Assembly (NCBI RefSeq): GCF_030149425.1
Contig: NZ_JASBRQ010000042.1
Span: 1 to 34,961, forward strand
Length of the DNA stretch: 34,961 bases
DNA from: Maricaulis sp.
Lineage (GTDB): Bacteria > Pseudomonadota > Alphaproteobacteria > Caulobacterales > Maricaulaceae
Reading direction: 5' to 3'
Both the position numbers and the translations under genes were made by a program. The first letter of the stretch is position 1, and each line of letters opens with the position of its first letter. Positions 1 through 8,239 of this stretch are shown one piece after another. The notes beneath the pieces are model-generated. The model made no database searches. It had not been told where the DNA came from and saw only the letters and a program-made list of their open reading frames with translations.

Positions 1-18
1 GCCTTCTTTCGCAGACAT
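1..18 (-). CDS. ccoO: Start of a gene, probably cbb3 oxidase subunit II (partial)
   Basis: Only the first six codons (MSAKEG) lie in the window; the gene runs off the left edge on the minus strand. An ATG sits 10 bases after the ccoN stop and is preceded by a G-rich ribosome binding site (GGGGGG about 6 bases upstream). In nearly all cbb3 operons ccoN is followed directly by ccoO, the membrane-anchored monohaem cytochrome c subunit. The identification therefore rests on gene order and the good start signal, not on protein similarity, because too little protein is visible. Confidence 0.55.
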
Positions 19-28
19 GTCCGCCCCC

Positions 29-1675
29 CTATTCCGCAAGTGCCGGCTGAGGCACGACAGCCTCGTCGGCTTCCGTCACATCATCTTTGATGGTGCGATA
101 GACGTTGTAGATCATGATGAGTGCACCCACGAGGTAGAGCGTGCCGCCTACCGCCCGGATGATGTACTGGATGTGCATGGCCTCGACGGTTTCGATGAAG
201 GAGTACTCCAGGAAGCCGAGCGAGTTGTATGCGCGCCACCACAGGCCCTGCAGGATGCCGGCTGCCCACATCGAGGTGATGTAGAGAATGATGCCTATGG
301 TCGCGATCCAGAAGTGCCAGTCGACCAGGGTCTTGGAGAACATGCCCTTCTTCTTCCACAGCCAGGGAACCAGGCAGTAGATGGCGCCGAAGGAGATGAA
401 GCCGACCCAGCCCAGGGCACCGGAGTGCACGTGGCCAATGGTCCAGTCGGTGTAGTGCGACAGCGAGTTCACAGCGCGGATCGACATCACCGGACCTTCA
501 AAGGTCGACATGCCGTAGAAGGCGACCGAGAGCACCAGCATGCGGACCACCGGATCGGTGCGCAGCTTGTCCCAGGCGCCCGACAGCGTCATCAGGCCGT
601 TGATCATGCCACCCCAGGACGGCATCCACAGCATGATCGAGAAGGTCATGCCCAGCGTCTGCGCCCACTCCGGCAGGGCCGTGTAGTGCAGGTGGTGCGG
701 ACCCGCCCAGATATAGATGAAAATCAGCGACCAGAAGTGGATGATCGAGAGCCGGTAGGAATAGACCGGACGGTTCACCCGCTTGGGAATGAAGTAATAC
801 ATGATCCCCAGGAAGCCGGCGGTCAGGAAGAAGCCGACCGCGTTGTGGCCATACCACCACTGGGTCAGGGCGTCCTGGACCCCGGCGAAAGCCGAGTAGC
901 TGCGCGAGCCGAAGAAATCGACCGGCATGGCCAGGTTATTGACCACATGCAGCATGGCGATGGTGAGGATGAAGGCGAGGAAGAACCAGTTGGCCACATA
1001 GATGTGCGGCTCCTTGCGCTTCCACAGCGTCCCCAGGAAGACCAGGAGATAGGCGACCCAGACAATGGTCAGCCACAGGTCGGCATACCATTCCGGCTCG
1101 GCGTATTCCTTGCCCTGGGTGATGCCGATCAGATAGCCCGATGCGGCAATGACGATGAAGAAATGATACCCCCAGAAGACGAACCAGGGCCAGATACCGC
1201 CTGCTAGGCGCGTCCGGCAGGTGCGCTGCACCGCGTAGAAGGAGGTCGCGATAAGCACATTACCGCCGAAAGCAAAGATCACGGCGGAGGTGTGCAAGGG
1301 ACGCAGACGGCCGAAATTGGTGAAGCCGAATTGCTCGATATTGAGCACCGGGAAGGCCATCTGGAAGGCGATGACGACACCGACCAGCAAACCGGCCGCG
1401 CCCCAGAAGAGCGCCGCGATAACCCCGGCTTTGATAATGTCTTCGCTATATTCGCGCTGATCGGTGATGATGCCGCCGCGCGCGATCGCGCCGACGACGA
1501 GGAAGATCCCGACCAGGAATCCCCCCAAAATTAGCCAGGACTGGCCCTTCATGGCCGCGTCTGGCGCGTGAGCCGCCGCGAAGAGCGCCCAGAGCGCTCC
1601 TAAAACGGTGATAAGTCCAACCGCAACAAGGCTTATATCTGCCCCGCTGCGTTGAAGTGATTGCGACGAAGTCAT
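29..1675 (-). CDS. ccoN: cbb3-type cytochrome c oxidase subunit I (CcoN/FixN)
   Basis: Catalytic subunit of the high-affinity cbb3 terminal oxidase in the inner membrane, which reduces O2 to water with electrons from cytochrome c and pumps protons. The 548-residue protein is strongly hydrophobic. The metal ligands are visible: H128 (low-spin haem b, in RPLHTS), H277 (CuB, in WWYGHN), H327/H328 (CuB, in GPHHLHY), H415 (haem b3) and H417 (haem b, in GHVHSG). Y321 sits where the cross-linked active-site tyrosine of cbb3 enzymes lies. These residues fall about 70 positions later than in short CcoN proteins, which matches an N-terminal extension with two additional hydrophobic segments (about 14-36 and 46-67), as in FixN-type proteins. 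The start is supported by GGGGG five bases upstream. No canonical FNR/FixK box (TTGAT-N4-ATCAA) was seen upstream; two tandem dyads are there instead. Confidence 0.97.
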   Translation of the reverse strand: MTSSQSLQRSGADISLVAVGLITVLGALWALFAAAHAPDAAMKGQSWLILGGFLVGIFLVVGAIARGGIITDQREYSEDIIKAGVIAALFWGAAGLLVGVVIAFQMAFPVLNIEQFGFTNFGRLRPLHTSAVIFAFGGNVLIATSFYAVQRTCRTRLAGGIWPWFVFWGYHFFIVIAASGYLIGITQGKEYAEPEWYADLWLTIVWVAYLLVFLGTLWKRKEPHIYVANWFFLAFILTIAMLHVVNNLAMPVDFFGSRSYSAFAGVQDALTQWWYGHNAVGFFLTAGFLGIMYYFIPKRVNRPVYSYRLSIIHFWSLIFIYIWAGPHHLHYTALPEWAQTLGMTFSIMLWMPSWGGMINGLMTLSGAWDKLRTDPVVRMLVLSVAFYGMSTFEGPVMSIRAVNSLSHYTDWTIGHVHSGALGWVGFISFGAIYCLVPWLWKKKGMFSKTLVDWHFWIATIGIILYITSMWAAGILQGLWWRAYNSLGFLEYSFIETVEAMHIQYIIRAVGGTLYLVGALIMIYNVYRTIKDDVTEADEAVVPQPALAE

Positions 1676-1724
1676 CGACGCCCCCGGATTTCTATTGCCT
1701 ACCGCACCGGGTTACGCGGGCCTA

Positions 1725-1785
1725 TCCGCAAAATCTGTATGGCAATTTGTCGCTGTTCCGCAAAATAAGTATGGCATTTTGTCGC
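1725..1785. repeat. Two tandem 29-bp dyad repeats upstream of ccoN
   Basis: Two copies (1725-1753 and 1757-1785) start 32 bp apart, about three helical turns, and match at 26 of 29 positions. Each has CAAAAT facing ATTTTG or ATTTG: perfect in copy 2 (1761-1766 and 1776-1781, 9-bp spacer) and shortened in copy 1. They lie 50-110 bp upstream of the ccoN start and about 180 bp upstream of the divergent small gene. This is the form expected of a pair of operator sites for a dimeric regulator. The regulator is unknown; the sequence is neither an FNR/FixK box nor a sigma-54 promoter (the GG and GC are 9, not 10, bases apart). Confidence 0.6.
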
Positions 1786-1965
1786 GACCCTCACCGCGCG
1801 GGTATCGCGCCGTCGCTTTTATACAACAAAATGATTCTGGTTACTAAATGGAGATTGCCTAGCGACGGTAATCTGGGCCACACTGCGTATCTGTGAGGAG
1901 CGAGTATAACGCTTCCGCAAGACCGGGGAGCGTTGTTACCGAACCACGTTCGCAGGGGGAATATA

Positions 1966-2217
1966 ATGCTGTCTCAGACACACACGTTCGAATCCGATGC
2001 CGAAGTTCTGGCCTTCCAAAAACGTGTCCTGAGGTTCTTGACCCGCTTGGAAAATGAAGATCCGGGCGGAGCGGAATGCCTGTTCCTGACCAATCGCAAG
2101 ACCGTTCGCCGCCGCCTGGTGCAGATCGAGGCGACGAGCCACGACACGCTGGCCGCGTTCAATCGTTTCCTGGAAAGCGATCAGGAGCGGATGCCGGCGA
2201 TGGCACAGGCGGTCTGA
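1966..2217 (+). CDS. Small hypothetical protein, 83 aa
   Basis: I do not recognise this protein. It is a charged, soluble, probably helical protein with no signal peptide or membrane segment; the middle holds a basic stretch (NRKTVRRRL). The ATG at 1966 is chosen over an in-frame upstream codon at 1933 because GGGGG lies just 5' of it. The gene faces ccoN across 290 bp of regulatory DNA and is followed by the convergent transaldolase gene. Codon usage resembles its neighbours, which supports a real gene. A role linked to oxygen or redox control is possible from its position alone but is not shown. Confidence 0.6.
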   Translation: MLSQTHTFESDAEVLAFQKRVLRFLTRLENEDPGGAECLFLTNRKTVRRRLVQIEATSHDTLAAFNRFLESDQERMPAMAQAV

Positions 2218-2263
2218 CCGCCCGCACCCAGAGAATCACTTCAGCTCAGACAATCGCCGCGGC

Positions 2264-2917
2264 TTAGAGAATGGACTGGCCGGTCTTGGCCCAGTCCGCC
2301 ATGAAGGCTTCCAGCCCTTTATCCGTCAGCTGATGCTTGACCAGGCCTTTGAGCACGGACGGCGGCACGGTCGCCACATCGGCGCCGGCAATCGCACATT
2401 CCTGTACATGCGCCGCAGAGCGGATCGACGCCGCCAGGATTTCAGTCTCGAAGCCGTAATTATCGTAGATCGCGCGCAGATCGTGGATCAGCTCCATCCC
2501 GTCGACACCGAGATCATCGAGCCGGCCGATAAAGGGCGAGATGAAGGTCGCCCCCGCCTTCGCGGCCAGCAGGCCCTGATTGGCCGAAAAACACAGCGTG
2601 ACATTGGTCTGAACACCGTCTGAGACCAGACGGCGGCACGCCTTGAGGCCATCCCAGGTGAGCGGCAGCTTGACCACGACATTATCTGCCAGCTTGGCCA
2701 GCTTGAGACCCTCGACCACCATCTGGTCAGAGTCCATCGCGGTCACTTCGGCGCTCACGGGACCATCGACCAGTGCGCAGATCTCCTTGATCACCTCGAT
2801 GAAATCGCGGCCCGACTTCATGATCAGGGACGGGTTGGTGGTCACGCCGTCAAGCAGGCCGACCTCCGCCATATCGCGGATTTCTGCGGTATCTGCGGTG
2901 TCGATGAAGAATTTCAT
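2264..2917 (-). CDS. tal: Transaldolase (small, fructose-6-phosphate-aldolase-like type)
   Basis: Class I aldolase of the pentose phosphate pathway, transferring a dihydroxyacetone unit between sugar phosphates in the cytoplasm. At 217 residues it is of the short subfamily (TalC/FSA-like, about 215-225 aa). Family marks are the N-terminal [13 protein letters not shown], the TTNPSLI segment (about residues 26-32) and the Schiff-base lysine K83 in VVVKLPLT. ATGs 12 and 4 codons further upstream exist; the start at 2917 is chosen because family members begin at MKFF, although the AGGA box is then about 12 bases away. True transaldolase versus fructose-6-phosphate aldolase activity cannot be told apart here. 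Confidence 0.93.
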   Translation of the reverse strand: MKFFIDTADTAEIRDMAEVGLLDGVTTNPSLIMKSGRDFIEVIKEICALVDGPVSAEVTAMDSDQMVVEGLKLAKLADNVVVKLPLTWDGLKACRRLVSDGVQTNVTLCFSANQGLLAAKAGATFISPFIGRLDDLGVDGMELIHDLRAIYDNYGFETEILAASIRSAAHVQECAIAGADVATVPPSVLKGLVKHQLTDKGLEAFMADWAKTGQSIL

Positions 2918-2998
2918 GAGAGTGGCCATTCCTTGTTTGCGCTGACCGCGCATGTGCCATGATACGGATTAAAGGTCGAGCACCTTATCGGGCCGGAT

Positions 2999-3018
2999 CA
3001 GCTCCAGACCGGGAGCTG
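2999..3018 (-). terminator. Hairpin after the monooxygenase/hydrolase operon
   Basis: A 7-bp perfect stem (CAGCTCC / GGAGCTG, 6-base loop) begins immediately after the stop codon of the alpha/beta hydrolase on the minus strand. There is no T-run after it, so it may be a weak or Rho-assisted terminator or an mRNA 3'-end stabiliser. Confidence 0.4.
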
Positions 3019-3019
3019 G

Positions 3020-3988
3020 CTAGGCGCCAGCGAAAACCCGGCCGGCCATTCGCCGGATAAAGGCTTCGGTGCGCTCCGGCTGGGTGATCAGCGGCATGTG
3101 GCCGACACCTTCGAGCACTTCCAGGTCGAGATCCTCCCGGGCCGCCTGGATCGGCGCAATATGCGTCTTCCAGTGCAGGATGCGGTCACCATCGCCATAC
3201 AGCATGCCCATCGGATGGGTGAGCTCGTGATAGCGCGACTGCACCGTCCGCATTTCCGGCGGCACGGCATGCAGATCCGTCGCCGCCGCATAGAAGGCCT
3301 CCGGACGCAAGGAGAGCAGCGAACCGCCCCGGGTGCGAAAATCCTCCGGTGCCGGTTCCGGACCAAAGACCTCAGCCAGAGCCTTGTCACCATTGCGGAT
3401 CGTCATCGGCACGGCCAGCGTACCGGCCACCAGGCGCCGCACGCCGGGATTGGCGATATTGATCGACTCAAAAGCGCCCGGCGCATCATCCTGCTCCGCG
3501 GTCAGCGGCGAGATCATGGCCAGTCCACCGACGCGTTCAGGATGATTGAGCGCCAGGAACAGCGATAGCGCCCCGCCCAGGGAGTGACCGACGATCAGGG
3601 GCTTCTCAATGCCTTCGCGCTCCAGAAACTCTGCCACCATGGCGGCCTGTTCAGGCAGTCGCGCACGGTCATCCGCATCGCGGGTGGAATAACCACATCC
3701 CGGCCGGTCCAGGGCGATAACGCGATAATCATCGGCCAGGGCACCGGTCATGGCATAGGTGAAATTGTGCAGATTGCCGGCCAGGCCATGGATCATGACG
3801 ATCGGCTGGCCTTTACCGGCTTCGACGAAATGAATCACTCCGCCGTCCACAGCCGTCTTGCGACCGGCCGGCGGCAGGGCTTCTTCCACCTTGGCGCCGA
3901 CATTGCGGGAAAACAGCGCAAAGCCGGTGCCCGCGGCCAGGAAGGCAAAAACGACCAGGCCCAGAAGTCCCAATATCCAAAGGCTCAT
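3020..3988 (-). CDS. Membrane-anchored alpha/beta hydrolase
   Basis: Alpha/beta-hydrolase-fold enzyme, 322 residues, probably an esterase or lipase-like hydrolase. An N-terminal hydrophobic helix (about 4-26) looks like a signal anchor that holds the enzyme at the inner membrane. The oxyanion HG motif is at 67-68, the nucleophile S136 in GHSLGG, the likely acid D268 (YGDGDRI) and the catalytic H297 (GVGHMPL). The start codon overlaps the stop of the upstream dehydrogenase (TGATG), so the two are translationally coupled. With the Baeyer-Villiger-type monooxygenase first in the operon, it is well placed to hydrolyse the ester made by that enzyme; the substrate is inference. Confidence 0.9.
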   Translation of the reverse strand: MSLWILGLLGLVVFAFLAAGTGFALFSRNVGAKVEEALPPAGRKTAVDGGVIHFVEAGKGQPIVMIHGLAGNLHNFTYAMTGALADDYRVIALDRPGCGYSTRDADDRARLPEQAAMVAEFLEREGIEKPLIVGHSLGGALSLFLALNHPERVGGLAMISPLTAEQDDAPGAFESINIANPGVRRLVAGTLAVPMTIRNGDKALAEVFGPEPAPEDFRTRGGSLLSLRPEAFYAAATDLHAVPPEMRTVQSRYHELTHPMGMLYGDGDRILHWKTHIAPIQAAREDLDLEVLEGVGHMPLITQPERTEAFIRRMAGRVFAGA

Positions 3989-4830
3989 CAGCTTGCTTCC
4001 TGTTTGTTGGCAACGCCGAGACGGCCTTGCATGAAGCGCCAGTAATTCGACGGCATGAGTTTTTCGAACCAGGCCAGAAGATGCGCATCACGTCCGACAA
4101 GCACCCGCGGTTTGCGCCGCTCGACGCCGCGCAGAATGATCTCAGCGGCCTGTGGTGGCGGCATGACCAGATTCTCCGCCGCCTGTTTCTGTCCCGCTTC
4201 GATTTCCTCAGCGGTATTGTGCGCCGACATGCGGGCATTCTTGGCGATCGATGTATTGACCCCACCCGGATGCACCGTGGTGACCTTGATCGGATCATCC
4301 AGCATCTCGTGCCGCAAGGCATCGGAGAAACCGCGCACACCAAATTTTGACGCCGAATAGGCGGTCTGGCCGGCCGGGGCTATCACCCCGAAAATACTGG
4401 ATATGTTGGTGATATGACCTTCACCGCTGCGTCGCATCAGGGGCAGGAAGGCGCGCGTCATGCGGATCGGGCCCCAGAAATTGATGCCGATCAGCCACTC
4501 GAAATCCGCTTCCGAAATCTGCTCGAACCGCCCGCCGGCGGCCACGCCCGCATTGTTGAACAGGAGATGGGCCGCACCATGCTCGGCTTCGACCGCGTCC
4601 GCGAAGGCCTTGATCGCCTCCTTGTCGCCGACATCGACAATATGCGTGGTGACCTTGCGCTCATTCGAGCGCAGCGCTGCCGCGGTTTCCTCCAGGCCGT
4701 CCGCATTGATATCGGCCAGGGCGAGATCACAGCCCCGCGCTGCCAGAGCCTGGGCCAGGGCGCGGCCGATACCGCTGGCCGCCCCGGTGATCACCGCTGT
4801 CTTGCCGGCGAAGGACAGGCGCGCGCTCAT
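3988..4830 (-). CDS. Short-chain dehydrogenase/reductase (SDR)
   Basis: NAD(P)-dependent oxidoreductase of the classical SDR family, 280 residues. The nucleotide-binding TGAASGIG motif is at about 15-22, the structural NNAG at 92-95, the catalytic serine at 144/145, and the YxxxK pair is Y158 and K162 (YSASK). D40 at the end of the second strand (ALADINADG) favours NAD(H) over NADP(H). It overlaps the monooxygenase stop by 4 bases (ATGA) and the hydrolase start by 1 base. In this setting it probably interconverts an alcohol and the ketone or aldehyde used by the monooxygenase; the substrate is not known. Confidence 0.92.
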   Translation of the reverse strand: MSARLSFAGKTAVITGAASGIGRALAQALAARGCDLALADINADGLEETAAALRSNERKVTTHIVDVGDKEAIKAFADAVEAEHGAAHLLFNNAGVAAGGRFEQISEADFEWLIGINFWGPIRMTRAFLPLMRRSGEGHITNISSIFGVIAPAGQTAYSASKFGVRGFSDALRHEMLDDPIKVTTVHPGGVNTSIAKNARMSAHNTAEEIEAGQKQAAENLVMPPPQAAEIILRGVERRKPRVLVGRDAHLLAWFEKLMPSNYWRFMQGRLGVANKQEAS

Positions 4831-6335
4831 TCTGCGGCCGCCAGTTCGCGCGGCGCCGAGGCCCCCTCGCCGCTTTTGCAGTAGAACTGCAGAGCGCCGT
4901 CTTCCAGCTTGCCATAGCGGATCGCCAGCATGTCCTGGATATAGTTCTGATAGGTCCGCCAGGGCGGCTCAACGCCCTGTTTGGGCAGGTAGGGTTCGGC
5001 CCGTTTGATATAGCCCGATTGCAGGTTGAGGAGCGGCTGCGTCTCAATCCCTTCAGGCGGCTCGGGCACACAATAATCATAACCCTTGGCGTCCATGTGA
5101 TTGAGCAGACGGCAGACCCGCTCGCAGGTCAGGTCAATCTTCAAGGTCCAGGACGCATTGGTGTAACCGAAGGCCAGCGCCAGATTGGGCAATTGGCTGA
5201 GCATCATGCCGCGATAGCTGACGGTCTCGGGCGGGCTGATCTCGCGTCCGTCGACCTGCATTGCCATGCCGCCGGCGAGCAGCATTTCCAGCCCGGTCGC
5301 CGGGATAATCAGGTCCGCTTCGAGATGTTCACCGGATTTGAGCTGAATACCGGTCTTGGTGAAGCGCTCGATCTGATCGGTGACGACCGAGGCCTCGCCC
5401 TTTTTAAGCGACTGGAAGAAATCGCCATCCGGCGCCGCGCAGAAGCGCTCATCCCAGGGATTATACTTTGGGGTGAAGTGCTTATCGATGTCGTAGTCGT
5501 CGCCGAGCTCATCGCGAATATATTTGTGAACCTGGTTTTTCACCCAACCCGGCCAGCGCTGGGCGATCTCGAAAAAGATAATTGAGATCAGGACATTCTT
5601 GATCCGAGTTGCCGAATAGGCCGCCTTGCTCGGCATGACTTTGCGCAGGAAGTTCGCCACCGGATCGACCGAGGGGCGCGGTGCGATATAGGTCGGCGAA
5701 CGCTGCAGCATGGTCACATGCCCGGCCTTCTCCGCCATCGCCGGCACCAGGGTGACCGCCGTCGCCCCCGAGCCGATGATCACCACCTTCTTGCCGGTAT
5801 AATCATAATCCTCGCGCCAGTGCTGGGGATGAATGATGTCACCGGCGAATTCCTTCTCGCCCTCCCAGTGCACGACATGGCCGTGATCATAGCGGTAATA
5901 GCCCGAACACATCATCAAGAAGCGGCACTCCACCTTCACCCGCTCGCCCGTATCGGTGCGCTTGGCCTCCACTTCCCAGCGCGCGGTCCGGGAATTCCAG
6001 TTGGAGGAAAGGACGCGATGCTTGAAGCGGATATGCGGGGTGATGCCGGACTCGTCGGCAGTTTCCTTGACGTAATTGCGGATCGCCGGCCCATCGGCAA
6101 ACACCTTGCCGTCTTCCCAGGGTTTGAAGGCATAGCCGAATGTGTGCATGTCGCTATCCGAGCGAATACCGGGATAGCGGAACAAGTCCCAGGTCCCGCC
6201 CATGCCGTCGCGCGCCTCGAAGATCATATAGCTCTTGCCGGGCGCACGGCGCTGGAGATGATGCGCCGCCCCGACGCCGGACACGCCCGCGCCGACGATC
6301 AGAACATCGACATATTCGGCCATCGCTTCACTCAT
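4827..6335 (-). CDS. Flavin-containing monooxygenase, Baeyer-Villiger type
   Basis: FAD- and NADPH-dependent monooxygenase, 502 residues. The first Rossmann motif GAGVSGVG (15-22) binds FAD; the Baeyer-Villiger fingerprint FxGxxxHxxxW is at F163-W173 (FAGDIIHPQHW); the second Rossmann motif GSGATA is at 188-193. The family converts ketones to esters or lactones; close relatives include EthA-like enzymes and AlmA, linked to long-chain alkane use. The start at 6335 is preferred to an open frame extending to 6476 because GGAG lies 8 bases upstream and the FAD motif then sits at the usual distance from the N-terminus. First gene of a three-gene coupled operon; a TetR-type palindrome lies 47 bp upstream. 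Confidence 0.93.
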   Translation of the reverse strand: MSEAMAEYVDVLIVGAGVSGVGAAHHLQRRAPGKSYMIFEARDGMGGTWDLFRYPGIRSDSDMHTFGYAFKPWEDGKVFADGPAIRNYVKETADESGITPHIRFKHRVLSSNWNSRTARWEVEAKRTDTGERVKVECRFLMMCSGYYRYDHGHVVHWEGEKEFAGDIIHPQHWREDYDYTGKKVVIIGSGATAVTLVPAMAEKAGHVTMLQRSPTYIAPRPSVDPVANFLRKVMPSKAAYSATRIKNVLISIIFFEIAQRWPGWVKNQVHKYIRDELGDDYDIDKHFTPKYNPWDERFCAAPDGDFFQSLKKGEASVVTDQIERFTKTGIQLKSGEHLEADLIIPATGLEMLLAGGMAMQVDGREISPPETVSYRGMMLSQLPNLALAFGYTNASWTLKIDLTCERVCRLLNHMDAKGYDYCVPEPPEGIETQPLLNLQSGYIKRAEPYLPKQGVEPPWRTYQNYIQDMLAIRYGKLEDGALQFYCKSGEGASAPRELAAAE

Positions 6336-6381
6336 GATCACTCTCCACCTGGCAAGCCCCTCCCGGCTCGCAGCCGGCGAA

Positions 6382-6410
6382 AGTGAACACTGTTCGCTGA
6401 TCGATGACAA
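6382..6410 (-). promoter_or_regulatory. Possible promoter with TetR-type operator for the monooxygenase operon
   Basis: A 17-bp near-perfect palindrome, AGTGAACACTGTTCGCT (6382-6398, 7 of 8 arm pairs match, core GAACA-C-TGTTC), is centred about 55 bp before the start codon. A -35-like TTGTCA (6405-6410, read on the minus strand) lies 17 bp from a weak -10-like TTCACT (6382-6387), so the palindrome would cover the spacer and -10. This arrangement fits repression by a TetR-family protein, but no such regulator gene is in the window. Confidence 0.45.
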
Positions 6411-6533
6411 GGGTGCGGGCGGGCGAGCTGCGGTCGCTGCATAGCCGGAGACAGAATGGTCCGTATTCCCGTTCATCCATTGTCAAACCGGATATGCTTA
6501 ATAAGCTGCCAGAGAAGTTGAGCGGGGCAGGTA

Positions 6534-8234
6534 TTGACCGGCGATCACGTCATCTCAATTGAGGCCAAGAACCGGATCCTGGGGCGGACATGCCTGTCCT
6601 TCGCAGTGGTCTTGTTGGTCTACCTCTCGCTGATCACAGTGCTGATGCCCGGCATCTCACCGGCCAAGATCGTTGGCTTTGTGGCCACGAGCATTTTTGC
6701 CCTGCTCTCGGTTTCGGCCTGGCGGCAGTGGAATTACAGCCTCACCGCCCACAGCTTTATCATCACAGCCCAGCTAACCGCCTTTCTCGCCTCGACCAGT
6801 AATGGCGGCGTCACCGGCTATGTGACGCCCTTCATTATCGCAGCACCCCTGGCCGCCGGATATTTCCTCTCCGCCCGGGCCGCCCTGATCTATGGCGGGC
6901 TGGCCGTCCTGTCCTTTATCGGCCTGTGGCTGCTGGAACCGACCGGCATCATCCGGGCCACGCCTTATTCCGACGAGGCGGTGAAGATCGCCAGCGTGAT
7001 CCTGTTGTCGACGACCACGATCTTCGCCCTCGTCCTGGTCATCGGCTTTTCCATGGCCATGCGCCGCATGCTGGAGGAATCGCGCCAGGCCGAGCGCGCG
7101 AAGACGACCTTCCTGGCCAATATGAGCCATGAAATCCGCACGCCCATGAACGGCATTCTCGGCCTGCTCGATCTGGCGCGTTCCAGCAAGACCGGAACCG
7201 CGTCGCATGAACATGTCGAGATCATGCATTCGTCTGCCCGCACTCTGGTGGCCGTACTCGACGATATTCTCGACATATCCAAGCTGGAACAGGGCGCGAT
7301 CGAGATCATACCCATGCCGACCGACGTCAATGCCCTGTGCCGCGACGTGCTGAGCCTGTTCAAGGCCAAGGTGGAAAACACCGATGTCTCGCTTGAGCTC
7401 GACTACTGCGAAGCCCTGCCCCACTGGATCGAGCTCGACCCGACGCGGGTGCGACAAGTGTTATGGAACCTGGTCGGCAATGCCGTGAAATTCACCGAGA
7501 CCGGCAGCGTGACCCTGATCGTCGACCGCGATCCGGAACTTGAAAACACCCTGCGCTTCAGCGTCCGCGATACCGGGATCGGCATGACCGAGCAGGCGCG
7601 CGCTCAGATTTTCCAGCGCTTCATGCAGGCCGATGCCTCGACCACGCGGCGCTATGGCGGCACCGGGCTGGGTCTGTCGATCTGCCGGGACCTCGTGTCA
7701 CTGATGAATGGCGATATCGGTGTGGAAAGCGCCAAAGGGAAAGGCTCAACCTTCTGGTTCAACCTGCCGATCGACGATCTGGCAGACGCACCGCGGCAGG
7801 AACACACCGAGCCGGCGGCGACAAAACCGGCTCAGCGCACCGCGCGCCGCGTGCTCGTTGTCGACGATCAATCGATCAACCGGACTGTTGCCGGTAGTCT
7901 CCTCGGGCATCTCGGGCATCAGGTGGAAACCGCTGCCAGCGGTGCTGAGGGGGTCGCCAAAGCCCGCGAGACCGCTTTCGACATCATCTTGATGGATATC
8001 CACATGCCGGAGATGGACGGGTTGGCCGCAACCGCGGCCCTGCTCGCCGATGCCGGCCTGTCGACCGGCGCGCCGATCATCGCCCTGACGGCCAGCGCCA
8101 TGGAAGAAGACCGCCAGACCTATCTGGCCGCCGGTATGTCCGGCCTGCTGGGCAAGCCGGTCCAGATTTCCGATCTCGACGCCATGATCGCCGCGCATAC
8201 CGGCGCAGCCGATGCCATGAAGCAAGCGCTCTAG
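6534..8234 (+). CDS. Hybrid sensor histidine kinase (membrane, HisKA-HATPase-REC)
   Basis: 566-residue hybrid kinase. The first ~175 residues hold about five to six hydrophobic segments (for example 20-38, 45-62, 75-88, 98-135 and 152-175) and form a membrane sensor without a large periplasmic loop. The HisKA phospho-acceptor is H199 (NMSHEIRTP); the ATP-binding domain shows NLVGNAVKF (about 312-320), DTGIG (346-350) and GGTGLGLS (375-382). A C-terminal receiver has the acidic pair in VVDDQ, the phospho-acceptor D488 ([11 protein letters not shown]) and K541. The start is a TTG with a G-rich box (GGGGCAGG) upstream; no better start is in frame. No Hpt or separate regulator gene is adjacent. 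The gene ends 5 bp from the convergent RND pump gene. The signal is unknown. Confidence 0.93.
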   Translation: MTGDHVISIEAKNRILGRTCLSFAVVLLVYLSLITVLMPGISPAKIVGFVATSIFALLSVSAWRQWNYSLTAHSFIITAQLTAFLASTSNGGVTGYVTPFIIAAPLAAGYFLSARAALIYGGLAVLSFIGLWLLEPTGIIRATPYSDEAVKIASVILLSTTTIFALVLVIGFSMAMRRMLEESRQAERAKTTFLANMSHEIRTPMNGILGLLDLARSSKTGTASHEHVEIMHSSARTLVAVLDDILDISKLEQGAIEIIPMPTDVNALCRDVLSLFKAKVENTDVSLELDYCEALPHWIELDPTRVRQVLWNLVGNAVKFTETGSVTLIVDRDPELENTLRFSVRDTGIGMTEQARAQIFQRFMQADASTTRRYGGTGLGLSICRDLVSLMNGDIGVESAKGKGSTFWFNLPIDDLADAPRQEHTEPAATKPAQRTARRVLVVDDQSINRTVAGSLLGHLGHQVETAASGAEGVAKARETAFDIILMDIHMPEMDGLAATAALLADAGLSTGAPIIALTASAMEEDRQTYLAAGMSGLLGKPVQISDLDAMIAAHTGAADAMKQAL

Positions 8235-8239
8235 ACGGC

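Noticed and set aside
17..1207. Long plus-strand open frame opposite ccoN
   Set aside because: Rich in Asp, His, Gly and Arg without domains, while the minus-strand frame has all CcoN ligands; a GC-rich shadow.
1741..1790. Sigma-54-like GG...GC elements in the ccoN gap
   Set aside because: Spacing is 9 bp, not 10, and the TGGCAC and TTGC blocks are poor.
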